64,000 nt of DNA from Clostridia bacterium. GTDB lineage: Bacteria > Bacillota > Clostridia > UBA1381. The DNA is taken from contig JAFSXU010000064.1 of NCBI GenBank assembly GCA_017443895.1, positions 25,313 to 89,312 on the forward strand, in the 5' to 3' direction. This document shows, piece by piece, positions 43,633 through 51,852 of this stretch (position 1 is its first letter; each line of letters starts with the position of its first letter). The notes beneath the pieces were generated by a model. The model was not told where the DNA came from. It searched no databases and saw only the letters and a list, made by a program, of their open reading frames with translations. A program made the position numbers and the translations under genes.

Positions 43633-45012
43633 ATGAAAAAAAGAGTATTAGCAGTTTTACTTACAGTAGTAATGGCTGCAGGGCTTACCTCATGCGGAGG
43701 TAATAAAGAAAAAGCAAACGGTACCGGTGATAAAGTTACCATAACGATGTGGAGCTCAGTCTCCAACGATTCGACTGATAATGAAAAGGACAGCGAGGCA
43801 TTAACACAAAAATTACTTGCCGAGAAATTCCCCAATTATGATATACAGTTTATAAAACAGCCGGCAGGCACAGACTATAGGCAGGAATATGATAAAGCGC
43901 TTATGGCAAATAAAGCCCCCGATATATTCTTGGGATTTTCGTATACGGATATCCCTACAAGAATACAGAACGGTACTATTGCAGACATTACAGAGCTGGT
44001 TAATGACTGGGATTTAAAGAAACAGGATTTAGTTATCGAAAACTTTGATAAGGCCATTTCAAAAGACAACAAATGGTACGCCATTCCAAGAGACGCATAT
44101 GTTCAGGCAATGCTTATAAACAAAAAAGCTGTTCAGGAGGGTGGCGGAGATCTTGACAATCTTCCGACAACATGGGACGAGTTTGCAAAGCTCGGTCAGC
44201 AGATTACCGACAGATCAAAGCCCCGTTTTGGCTATGAGCTTTTAGGTATGGACTGGTGCGCATGGCCGTATACCGCATGGGTATGGGCAGCAGGCGGTGA
44301 AATGGTTACGGATAACGGCGACGGAACCTTTAAAATTTCTTTCAATGAAGATCCGGGCGTAGATGCCGCAATGTATCTCCACGATATGATATGGAAATAC
44401 AATATGACTCAGAAGAATGTTCTTGCAAGCATTGACGATGTAACTACAGATATAACTACAGGAGTTGCCTGCTATTCATGGGGAGCTTACGGAAGCTTAT
44501 CAAAAGAAAAGCTTGATATGCATGATTTGACATTTGAAGATTTCGCAATGGCGCCTATGCCCGTTAAAGACGAAAGCATCGCTATGCCGTCACTTGCAGG
44601 AGGCGAGGTTATAACCTTTAATCCAAAGGCTGATAAGGAGACATTAAAGGCTGCCTTTGAAGTTGCACAGTATTTGTATTATGATGAAGAATATCTTACA
44701 AAAATGTGGGATTTTGCAAAAGAAAGAGGAATGTTTGACATTCATATCCCTGCAAGAAAAGATTTGCTTGACAAAAAGCTCGATTCTCTTGAGGGCTTAA
44801 CACAGGAGAGCAAGGAATCATTTATTGAAATGACTAAAAATGCTTATGTTGAGCCGTATTGTCAGCATTGGACAGACCTCAAGAGCCAGCTTGTAAATCC
44901 GTTGCAGACTATATTTACTACGGAAAACATAACAAGGGATCAAATAAAAACCATGCTCGACGACACAGCTAAAACTCTTTACGGATTATATCCTGATGCA
45001 TTTAAGGAATAA
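43633..45012 (+). CDS. Sugar ABC transporter substrate-binding lipoprotein
   Basis: About 459 residues from the ATG at 43633 (AAAGGAG before). A lipoprotein signal (LLTVVMAAGLTSCGG) places the modified Cys at about residue 20. The mature protein is a family 1 extracellular solute-binding protein: VTITMWSSVSND opens the first lobe, and ANKAPDIFLGFSYTDIPT and WYAIPRDAYVQAMLINKKAV are typical carbohydrate-binding landmarks. Several tryptophans (GMDWCAWPYTAWVWAAGGEM) probably stack on sugar rings. It delivers an oligosaccharide to the two permeases that follow. No ATPase gene is adjacent. Confidence 0.9.
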   Translation: MKKRVLAVLLTVVMAAGLTSCGGNKEKANGTGDKVTITMWSSVSNDSTDNEKDSEALTQKLLAEKFPNYDIQFIKQPAGTDYRQEYDKALMANKAPDIFLGFSYTDIPTRIQNGTIADITELVNDWDLKKQDLVIENFDKAISKDNKWYAIPRDAYVQAMLINKKAVQEGGGDLDNLPTTWDEFAKLGQQITDRSKPRFGYELLGMDWCAWPYTAWVWAAGGEMVTDNGDGTFKISFNEDPGVDAAMYLHDMIWKYNMTQKNVLASIDDVTTDITTGVACYSWGAYGSLSKEKLDMHDLTFEDFAMAPMPVKDESIAMPSLAGGEVITFNPKADKETLKAAFEVAQYLYYDEEYLTKMWDFAKERGMFDIHIPARKDLLDKKLDSLEGLTQESKESFIEMTKNAYVEPYCQHWTDLKSQLVNPLQTIFTTENITRDQIKTMLDDTAKTLYGLYPDAFKE

Positions 45013-45046
45013 AGCAGTCTGTGTGGCAGTATGAGAGGAGTCTATT

Positions 45047-45946
45047 GTGAAAAAGAAGAAAAGGTTTAACCCGGGAGGACTTAAATTCAGAAACGAGATG
45101 TTGGCGCTTGCTTTGCTTGCGCCAACAATAGTCCTTTTTGTACTGTTTAAATACTATCCCATTATTTCGGGAGTATTTATCTCGTTTTTCAAGATAAATA
45201 TTGTCAAATTGCCGGGAGACTTTTGTGGGTTTGACAATTATATACGAGCATTTAGAGATGCCAGATTTTATACAGCGCTTTTTAACAATCTCAAGCATTT
45301 TGTATATATTATGGCAATGAATTTCTGGTGTCCTATTTTGTTGGCTATTTTGGTTGATGAAACAAGGAAGAGTAAGGGAATTTTCAGGTTGCTTTACTTT
45401 ATACCGTCTGTTGCGCCTGCCATAGTTATGACATTGCTTTGGAAATATTTTTGGCAGCCCGATTACGGCTTGGCAAATTTCCTGTTAGGAAAGCTGGGAG
45501 TAGGCCCAAAGCTTTGGCTAAATGACAAGGCACTGGTATATTTTTGTATGTATTTCCCAAATCTTGTTATAGTAGGCGGAATGCAGCTTGTTTATTATCT
45601 TGCGGCATTGCAGGATATTCCGCAGGAGCTTTACGAGGCGGCATTGGTTGACGGTGCAGGTATATGGCAAAGAGTCAGGTATGTTACTCTTCCGGGAATA
45701 AAAAATATAATATTTACATTCTTCCTCCTGCAGATAATAAACAGCTTTAATATTTGCGATAATGTAATGGTTTTGACAGGCGGAGGACCCGGAGGCAGCA
45801 CAGAATCTATGATTTTGTATGCCTTTAAACAAGCCACGGAGAGCATGGACTACAGCTATGCCATAACTATGGCGTCGATAGTATTTTTTATAACTATGTT
45901 TGGAACAATGCTTGCAAATAAGATAACAAAAAAGCTGGAAGAATAA
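45047..45946 (+). CDS. Sugar ABC transporter permease, MalF/LplB type
   Basis: A 299-residue inner-membrane permease with about six transmembrane segments. It starts at a GTG (45047) behind GAGGAG. The first segment is LALALLAPTIVLFVLFKYYP. The EAA loop that contacts the ATPase is visible (LYEEALVDGAG-type: ELYEAALVDGAGIWQRVRYV), as is the late DNVMVLTGGGPGGSTESMIL found in sugar permeases of this class. It is paired with the MalG-type permease 16 bases on, and imports sugars captured by the upstream lipoprotein. Confidence 0.93.
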   Translation: MKKKKRFNPGGLKFRNEMLALALLAPTIVLFVLFKYYPIISGVFISFFKINIVKLPGDFCGFDNYIRAFRDARFYTALFNNLKHFVYIMAMNFWCPILLAILVDETRKSKGIFRLLYFIPSVAPAIVMTLLWKYFWQPDYGLANFLLGKLGVGPKLWLNDKALVYFCMYFPNLVIVGGMQLVYYLAALQDIPQELYEAALVDGAGIWQRVRYVTLPGIKNIIFTFFLLQIINSFNICDNVMVLTGGGPGGSTESMILYAFKQATESMDYSYAITMASIVFFITMFGTMLANKITKKLEE

Positions 45947-45962
45947 GAGAGGAGGTAAAAAT

Positions 45963-46817
45963 ATGGCAGTAATGAAATCAATAGAGCTAAAAACAAAAAA
46001 AGGAAAATGCATATCTGTGCTTTTGATTATTTTGCTGAGTATTGGTGCGGTTATTCAGTTTTTACCTCTTTTGTGGATGATTTTGGCAACATTTAAAACA
46101 GAAGCGGAGTTGACAAGTGCAATCCCGCATGTTTTCCCTGCAAACTGGAGCTTTAAGGCGTATTTTGAGGCGTTTTCAAAATATCATATTATGGATAATT
46201 TTTCAAACACACTCATTATTTGCGCCTCGGTTGTGCTTTTGCAGGTTACAAACAGTGCTGTTGCAGGATACGCCCTTTCAAAGCTAAAACCAAGAAGCGG
46301 TGAATTCCTATATATGATGTTTTTAGGAACGATGATGTTTAGCGGAACAGCGCTGATGTTCCCTTTATATATAATGATGACACAGCTCGGTCTTATAGGC
46401 AGTAAGCTGGCGCTTATCTTATCGTCAAGTGTGTGGGCATACAGTATTGTGCTTTTCAAATCATTTTTTGACAACATTCCGCAGGAGCTGGTGGAGGCGG
46501 CAAGTATTGACGGCGCAAGCTCTCTGAGAATTTTTGTGACAATGATTATTCCGTTGTCAAAGCCTGTTTTGGCAGTTAATATATTAAATACTTTTATGGC
46601 AGTTTATAATGATTTCTTATATCCTTTAATGCTGTTACCAAACGAAAAGGACTGGACTGTAATGATGAGGCTTTATATGATGGATAAGCTGGGTACCATA
46701 CCGCATAATGTTATATATGTATTGATGGTTGCGGCAGTTGTGCCCATACTTATAATCTACTTGTTTGTACAGAAGAACATAACCGAGGGTGTTTCAACAA
46801 CCGGACTCAAGGGATAA
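45963..46817 (+). CDS. Sugar ABC transporter permease, MalG type
   Basis: A 284-residue permease with about six transmembrane segments. The EAA loop PQELVEAASIDGASSLRIFV (about residues 176-195) and the C-terminal FVQKNITEGVSTTGLKG are hallmark features of carbohydrate (CUT1) permeases. AGGAGG precedes the ATG. As in many Firmicutes the ATPase is probably a shared MsmX/UgpC-type protein encoded elsewhere. A hairpin follows at 46860-46892. Confidence 0.93.
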   Translation: MAVMKSIELKTKKGKCISVLLIILLSIGAVIQFLPLLWMILATFKTEAELTSAIPHVFPANWSFKAYFEAFSKYHIMDNFSNTLIICASVVLLQVTNSAVAGYALSKLKPRSGEFLYMMFLGTMMFSGTALMFPLYIMMTQLGLIGSKLALILSSSVWAYSIVLFKSFFDNIPQELVEAASIDGASSLRIFVTMIIPLSKPVLAVNILNTFMAVYNDFLYPLMLLPNEKDWTVMMRLYMMDKLGTIPHNVIYVLMVAAVVPILIIYLFVQKNITEGVSTTGLKG

Positions 46818-46859
46818 ATGTGTTCTTTTAAAGTAAACAGTAAATAACAGTAAAAGCCT

Positions 46860-46892
46860 GCAAATTCCGCTGTCAAAACAGGTGGAATTTGC
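46860..46892 (+). terminator. Terminator-like hairpin after the ABC transporter operon
   Basis: GCAAATTCC (46860-46868) pairs with GGAATTTGC (46884-46892), with extra TGT/ACA pairing in the loop. Only a weak T-rich stretch follows, so termination may be partial and the GH127 gene may be read through. Confidence 0.5.
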
Positions 46893-46947
46893 AAACTTCT
46901 TAATTATATAAATACCAATAAGCGATCATAAAAAGGTAACAACTATT

Positions 46948-48843
46948 ATGTTTAATAAAATACAATCTGATACTTTTATTCAAGGAAAAGAAAATAAATA
47001 TGATTTTAACGGTATTGTTGATGAGTCAATCCGTTACATAGAAGAAATTCAGCTTTTAAAGCCTCAATTATGGAGCAAATTTGTCAAACAATACCGAACA
47101 GAAGCAGACAGCGACGGTGGCTGGAGAGGCGAGTATTGGGGTAAAATGATGCGTGGAGCGTCATTTGTGTATTCATACACCAAAAATGAAGCTTTATATA
47201 ACATCCTTTATAAAACAGTTGAGGATATGATAAATTGCGCCGATAATTTCGGCAGAATAAGCACATATCCCATAAGCTCGGAATTTGATGCCTGGGATTT
47301 ATGGGCAAGGAAGTATGTCCTGTTGGGTATGCAGTATTTTATGGAGATATGTAATGACGGTGAGTTTAATAAACGAATTGTTGACTCTATGCAAAAACAG
47401 GCGGATTATATTATTTCAAAGATAGGATCCCCAAACGAGGGAAAAACACCGATAACATCGGCATCAAATGCATGGGGAGGATTGAACTCTTCTTCTATTC
47501 TTGAGCCGATTATGAAATTATATAATATAACAAAAGAAAAACGGTATCTTGATTTTGCAAGCCACATTGTCAATGAGGGCGGTACGAATATAGCCAATAT
47601 TTTTGATTTGGCGTATGAGAATAAGCTCTATCCGTATCAGTATCCTGTTACCAAGGCATATGAAATGACTTCTTGTTTTGAAGGACTTTTGGAATATTAT
47701 AAAGTTACAGGGAATGAAAAACACAGAATAAGTGTAATTAACTTTGCTGACAGTGTTCTTGAAAGTGATTTTACTATAATAGGCAATTGCGGGTGTGCCG
47801 GCGAATGCTTTGACAATTCAACCCTCACCCAAACCAACGCCGATAATAAAGAGGTTATGCAAGAAACCTGCGTAACGGTGACAATGATGAAATTTTTCTA
47901 TCATCTGAACCGCTTTTTGGGCGACCCCAAATATGCAGACGCCTTTGAGCGCTCTATGTACAATGCATTTTTAGGCTCAATCAATACCGAAGGCAGTATC
48001 GGCAGGATTGACAGCATGGTCACAGACAAGCATCCCAATTTAATAATAAAACCGCTTCCGTTTGACAGCTACAGTCCGTTGACTGCAGGTGTACGCGGTA
48101 AAGGTACGGGTGGCTTGCAGGTGATGAGTGATAACACATATTACGGTTGCTGTGCATGTATAGGAGCGGCAGGCAACGGCCTGATGCCTAAAATGGCTCT
48201 CTTATCGTCAAAAGACGGATTGATAATTAACTTATATATCAGCGGTAAGATTGTTACAAAAACACAAACAGGAAACGATGTTACAATTGATATTCAAACA
48301 GACTATCCAAAGCATGGTGACATTAAGATAAAGGTAGAGCCCTATCGCGAAGAAGAATTTGAAATTTTACTCAGAAATCCGTCATGGAGCAAAACAACCT
48401 CTGTATATGTAAACGGCATAGAAAGAAATGTTAACGCCGGTTATATACATATAAAAGGGTTATGGAAAAAGGGCGATGAAATTGAGTTAAAGCTGGATAT
48501 GAGAACAGAGGCAATTTATCCAAAATCAAATAGAGCCGAATCACTTGGAGATAACAGTAAGTGTGACAAAAACAAGCATATTGCACTCAGAAGAGGCCCG
48601 TTAATTCTTGCTCAGGAGGCAAGATTGGGATACAATGTTGATGACCCTGTAAATATAGCTATCAACAAAGACGGATATGTAGATGTTGAAGAACCTGATA
48701 AAGATATTGCTCCGTATAAACATATTGTCGAGGTTTGCGTTCCGTTGGCAAACGGCAAGCAAATGAGAGTTACGGATTATTCTTCGGCAGGTAAGCTATG
48801 GACAGAGGAAAGCAAAATGGCGGCGTGGATGTTGACTGTATAG
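46948..48843 (+). CDS. GH127-family glycoside hydrolase (beta-L-arabinofuranosidase-like)
   Basis: A 631-residue protein of the GH127 (DUF1680) family, with (alpha/alpha)6 barrel and C-terminal beta domains. The zinc/cysteine active site is visible: QETCVTVTMM gives Glu306 and Cys308, and YYGCCACIGAAG gives Cys401 and Cys402, matching the E-x-C ... C-C pattern of the family's cysteine-nucleophile enzymes. Other landmarks are ITSASNAWGGLNSSSI and MYNAFLGSINTEG. No signal peptide, so cytoplasmic. The family acts on beta-L-arabinofuranosides and some related sugars. In a mannosidase-rich locus the real substrate may be a different furanoside. A terminator follows. Confidence 0.88.
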   Translation: MFNKIQSDTFIQGKENKYDFNGIVDESIRYIEEIQLLKPQLWSKFVKQYRTEADSDGGWRGEYWGKMMRGASFVYSYTKNEALYNILYKTVEDMINCADNFGRISTYPISSEFDAWDLWARKYVLLGMQYFMEICNDGEFNKRIVDSMQKQADYIISKIGSPNEGKTPITSASNAWGGLNSSSILEPIMKLYNITKEKRYLDFASHIVNEGGTNIANIFDLAYENKLYPYQYPVTKAYEMTSCFEGLLEYYKVTGNEKHRISVINFADSVLESDFTIIGNCGCAGECFDNSTLTQTNADNKEVMQETCVTVTMMKFFYHLNRFLGDPKYADAFERSMYNAFLGSINTEGSIGRIDSMVTDKHPNLIIKPLPFDSYSPLTAGVRGKGTGGLQVMSDNTYYGCCACIGAAGNGLMPKMALLSSKDGLIINLYISGKIVTKTQTGNDVTIDIQTDYPKHGDIKIKVEPYREEEFEILLRNPSWSKTTSVYVNGIERNVNAGYIHIKGLWKKGDEIELKLDMRTEAIYPKSNRAESLGDNSKCDKNKHIALRRGPLILAQEARLGYNVDDPVNIAINKDGYVDVEEPDKDIAPYKHIVEVCVPLANGKQMRVTDYSSAGKLWTEESKMAAWMLTV

Positions 48844-48887
48844 TAAAGAGCTATGCCATAGCACCGAATAAAATTTACAAAAATAAG

Positions 48888-48938
48888 AAGAGCATATTGA
48901 AAATCTTGCAGATAACAAAAATCAATATGCTCTTTTGA
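48888..48938 (+). terminator. Terminator after the GH127 gene
   Basis: A perfect 13-bp stem AAGAGCATATTGA / TCAATATGCTCTT (48888-48900 and 48922-48934), followed by TTGATATTTA. The loop of 21 bases is long. It lies between converging genes and may serve both. Confidence 0.7.
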
Positions 48939-49010
48939 TATTTAAAGATATCTAACAGGTATGCGGTTTTATAAAAAGCAAAAATATCCGCTGTTTTTTA
49001 AATAAAACTT

Positions 49011-49892
49011 TTAGTTATGTTGCTGTAAATCTTTTTTTCGGTATTCAAGAGGCGTACAATCGTAAAATTTTGAAAATTCTTTATAAAACCGTGTTTTATC
49101 AGAAAATCCTACCTTGGATTGTATTGTTTCTATTGAAAGGTCGGTTTGCTTTAAATATTTGGCAGCCTCGGTTATTCTTTTTTCGATAAGATATTCCTTA
49201 AGTCCTATGCCCGAAAATTTTTTAAATTCCCTGCTGATATATGACGGACTGAAATAACAGCGTGTGGCTAAAGTACTTAGCGTAATAGGTTCTGAATAGT
49301 TCTTGTCAATATAATCCAGTATCGAATCAAAAACTTCAAAGAAAACGGATTTAGGGTAGTTTCTGTCAGGGTTTTTCTGATTAAGTTCCTCAAACATTTT
49401 TGTAAGAACAACGCGCGTATAGCCGTTTAAGAGCATGGAGTAGTTTGATCTGCTCTTGTCAGATGCCGCAATCATAAAATTGATAACATTTTTAATTTCG
49501 TATGCATCGTTGCCCTTGAATTTTACCATTTGTGAATCAAGCGACAGCTTATCATCGGGACTGGATAAGAAAAATCGGAACAGATTGTAAAATGTATCAT
49601 TATCAACTGCATATTCGCTTATAAAATCCTGTTTGATAAGAATGTTTACAAACTCACACGGCTTATCCGCACACAATGAATGTATTTGCCCGGGCGTGAT
49701 AAACAAAAGGGTGCCCGGCGTTGCGTTATAGGGGTGCCCGTCTACTTTGTGCTTAATAGTGCCTGATTTTGTATATACCAACTCAAGATAATCGTGAATG
49801 TGCTCACTGCATGAATCATGAGGGAGATTGATAATCTTAAGACTCACGCTTTCGTTGCTTTCAAATAAGTCATTTTTTGAGTATAAATACAT
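49011..49892 (-). CDS. AraC-family transcription regulator, likely locus regulator
   Basis: A 293-residue regulator. The N-terminal cupin sugar-sensing domain (about 15-95) shows HIHDYLELVYTKSGTIKHKV and GTLLFITPGQIHSL. The C-terminal AraC-type double HTH (about 185-285) shows EPITLSTLATRCYFSPSYIS and SKVGFSDKTRFYKEFSKFYD. Such proteins usually activate sugar genes when ligand is bound. It is divergent from the 50174 gene, and the intergenic region between them holds operator copy C. Regulation of itself and of units with copies A and B is an inference. Confidence 0.88.
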   Translation of the reverse strand: MYLYSKNDLFESNESVSLKIINLPHDSCSEHIHDYLELVYTKSGTIKHKVDGHPYNATPGTLLFITPGQIHSLCADKPCEFVNILIKQDFISEYAVDNDTFYNLFRFFLSSPDDKLSLDSQMVKFKGNDAYEIKNVINFMIAASDKSRSNYSMLLNGYTRVVLTKMFEELNQKNPDRNYPKSVFFEVFDSILDYIDKNYSEPITLSTLATRCYFSPSYISREFKKFSGIGLKEYLIEKRITEAAKYLKQTDLSIETIQSKVGFSDKTRFYKEFSKFYDCTPLEYRKKDLQQHN

Positions 49893-50173
49893 AAAATATC
49901 ACGCCATCCTTTCTTTGTCCGATTAACAACTATCATCATCTTAAAGTATATAGCAAAACGCTTGAAAAATCAATAAAAAGAGCCGATAAAAAATATTTGA
50001 AGTAGAAAATCAATACTTTTTGTAAAAAAAATTACATTGATATACAGGGTTGGATGTGGTAATATAACATAAATAATAGGTGTATACATATCAACAATAT
50101 GTTTAAAATTACTAAAAAATCCTGTAATTTATTAAAAGCTACTTTCGTGTGCTGAGAAAAGGGAGGACAAATA
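49893..50173 (+). promoter_or_regulatory. Divergent AraC/SLH-gene promoter region, operator copy C
   Basis: Operator block at 50011-50040 overlapping -35 TTGATA (50037-50042), a 17-base spacer with GGTTGGATGTGG and -10 TAATAT (50060-50065), reading toward 50174. From 49999 for about 150 bases it is nearly the same as the region at 27833. An upstream AAAATCAATAAAAA segment is also shared. It lies between the AraC gene and its neighbour, the usual place for an autoregulated AraC site. Confidence 0.72.
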
Positions 50174-51829
50174 ATGAAAAAGAAAGTGTTATGTGTAGCT
50201 TTTATGATATTTTCTATGTGCGCTAACGCTTTTGCCGCAACGGATGTTTCGGTAACTGATAATAAGGTTAAGGTGGAGGCTGATGCAAGTCCGGGAGAAT
50301 GGGGGACCTTGATAGTAACAAGGTCAGGCAAATCTCTTGATGATGAAAATATTATTGCAATAAAGCAAGCTGTTGCAGACCAAGACGGTATTGTAACCTT
50401 TAATTTTACAATGCCTGCTGTATTGGAGGGCGGAGTAAACGGCAAATATGATTTGCATATCAAGAACGGAGATGAAAACATATATACGGAAAGTATATAT
50501 TATGCGTCTCCTGCAGACAGAAGCAGTGTGGCAGGGGAGCTTAAAAGCAATACGGATATAAAAACGGTTCTTGAAAAAGAAGGCAATGAAAACACCTTAA
50601 AAGCCTTGGGCGTTTCTCTTGATATATATAATAAGCTCAAGGAAACGGATGCGAAGAATAACAACACCGAGCTTACAGATGCAATAAGCAAAGCATTTAC
50701 CGCTGCCCGCAGTGATGGTATGAGTGATGAGGAGGCAGCAAGCCTTTTAAATGAAATACTCATAATGCAGGCAATAAATACATTCTCTGATAACGGGGTG
50801 GAAAATATCGAAAAGCTTGGATTATCCTTTGACAATACAAAATATAAGGATGCCAATGACTCAGCAAAGAAATTTGTATGCGACTATATTTATGCAAACA
50901 AGCCCTATAGCAATGTTTCGGATATTAAAAAAGCATACTTGACAGCAAACATACTCAATGTGATAAACACTACCCGTTTTGATTCTATGGAAGCGGTGCT
51001 TAAAAAATATGCCGAGAGCTTGGGTATTACAAAGGAAACTGCATATACAAGCTATCTTAAGTTAACAAATAAAGTATCTGTAAATGAAAGCATTGCGACT
51101 TCACTCAATAAAAAGCCGGTTAGTGCTGTTAAGGATTTGCTTTCGGTAATTGATACGGCGATAAAGGCAAATGCCAATTCTACAAAACCGTCAAGCTCCG
51201 GCGGAGGAGGTGGCGGAGGAGGCGGTGGCGTAAGCACCGTCAAGCCTACCTCTAATGGATCGACGACATTCCCTGTTGTAACTTATGAGTCAGGCATAGA
51301 GGATATTGATGAAGTCCCATGGGCAAAGGACGCAATTTTTTACTTAGCGCAAAAGGGTATTATCTCGGGCGATGAAAATCATAAATTTCATCCCAACAAT
51401 TCAGTAAAGCGTGAAGAATTTGTTAAAATGCTGGTTATGGCGGCAGGTATGTACCGTGATGATGCAAGCTGTAATTTTACAGATGTTAATTCAGGTGCAT
51501 GGTACTACAGCTATGTGGCAAGCGCATACAAGAGTCATTTGGTATACGGAGGCGACCAAAACCGTTTCGGAGTCGGCGAGAATATAACAAGACAGGATAT
51601 GGCGGTTATGTGTCACCGTATGGCAGGCACGGTAAACAAATTAAATAAAGTGCGCCAGAGAATTGAATTTGCAGACTATGACAAAATAAGTGATTATGCA
51701 AAAGAGGCAGTAGATGAATTGTACGAAGCCGGAATAATCAGCGGAGTCGGAGAGAACTTCTTTGATTCCATGGGAACGGCAACAAGAGCCCAGGCGGCTG
51801 TAATGATATATAACTTATTTGTACACTAA
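50174..51829 (+). CDS. SLH-anchored surface protein of unknown function
   Basis: A 551-residue exported protein. Signal peptide about 1-22, a beta domain (23-115), a helical region (about 120-335), a run of ten glycines near residue 345, and three SLH repeats (about 377-551) with VPWAKDAIFYLAQKGIISGD, SGAWYYSYVASAYKSHLVYG and KEAVDELYEAGIISGVGE. SLH domains hold proteins to pyruvylated secondary wall polymer. No catalytic motif is seen. It is the first gene after operator copy C and is followed 23 bases later by an 820-residue exported protein, which could be its partner. A role in glycan docking or in holding CBM arrays is only a guess. Confidence 0.7.
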   Translation: MKKKVLCVAFMIFSMCANAFAATDVSVTDNKVKVEADASPGEWGTLIVTRSGKSLDDENIIAIKQAVADQDGIVTFNFTMPAVLEGGVNGKYDLHIKNGDENIYTESIYYASPADRSSVAGELKSNTDIKTVLEKEGNENTLKALGVSLDIYNKLKETDAKNNNTELTDAISKAFTAARSDGMSDEEAASLLNEILIMQAINTFSDNGVENIEKLGLSFDNTKYKDANDSAKKFVCDYIYANKPYSNVSDIKKAYLTANILNVINTTRFDSMEAVLKKYAESLGITKETAYTSYLKLTNKVSVNESIATSLNKKPVSAVKDLLSVIDTAIKANANSTKPSSSGGGGGGGGGGVSTVKPTSNGSTTFPVVTYESGIEDIDEVPWAKDAIFYLAQKGIISGDENHKFHPNNSVKREEFVKMLVMAAGMYRDDASCNFTDVNSGAWYYSYVASAYKSHLVYGGDQNRFGVGENITRQDMAVMCHRMAGTVNKLNKVRQRIEFADYDKISDYAKEAVDELYEAGIISGVGENFFDSMGTATRAQAAVMIYNLFVH

Positions 51830-51852
51830 TATAAACGAGGGGAGATAAAAAA

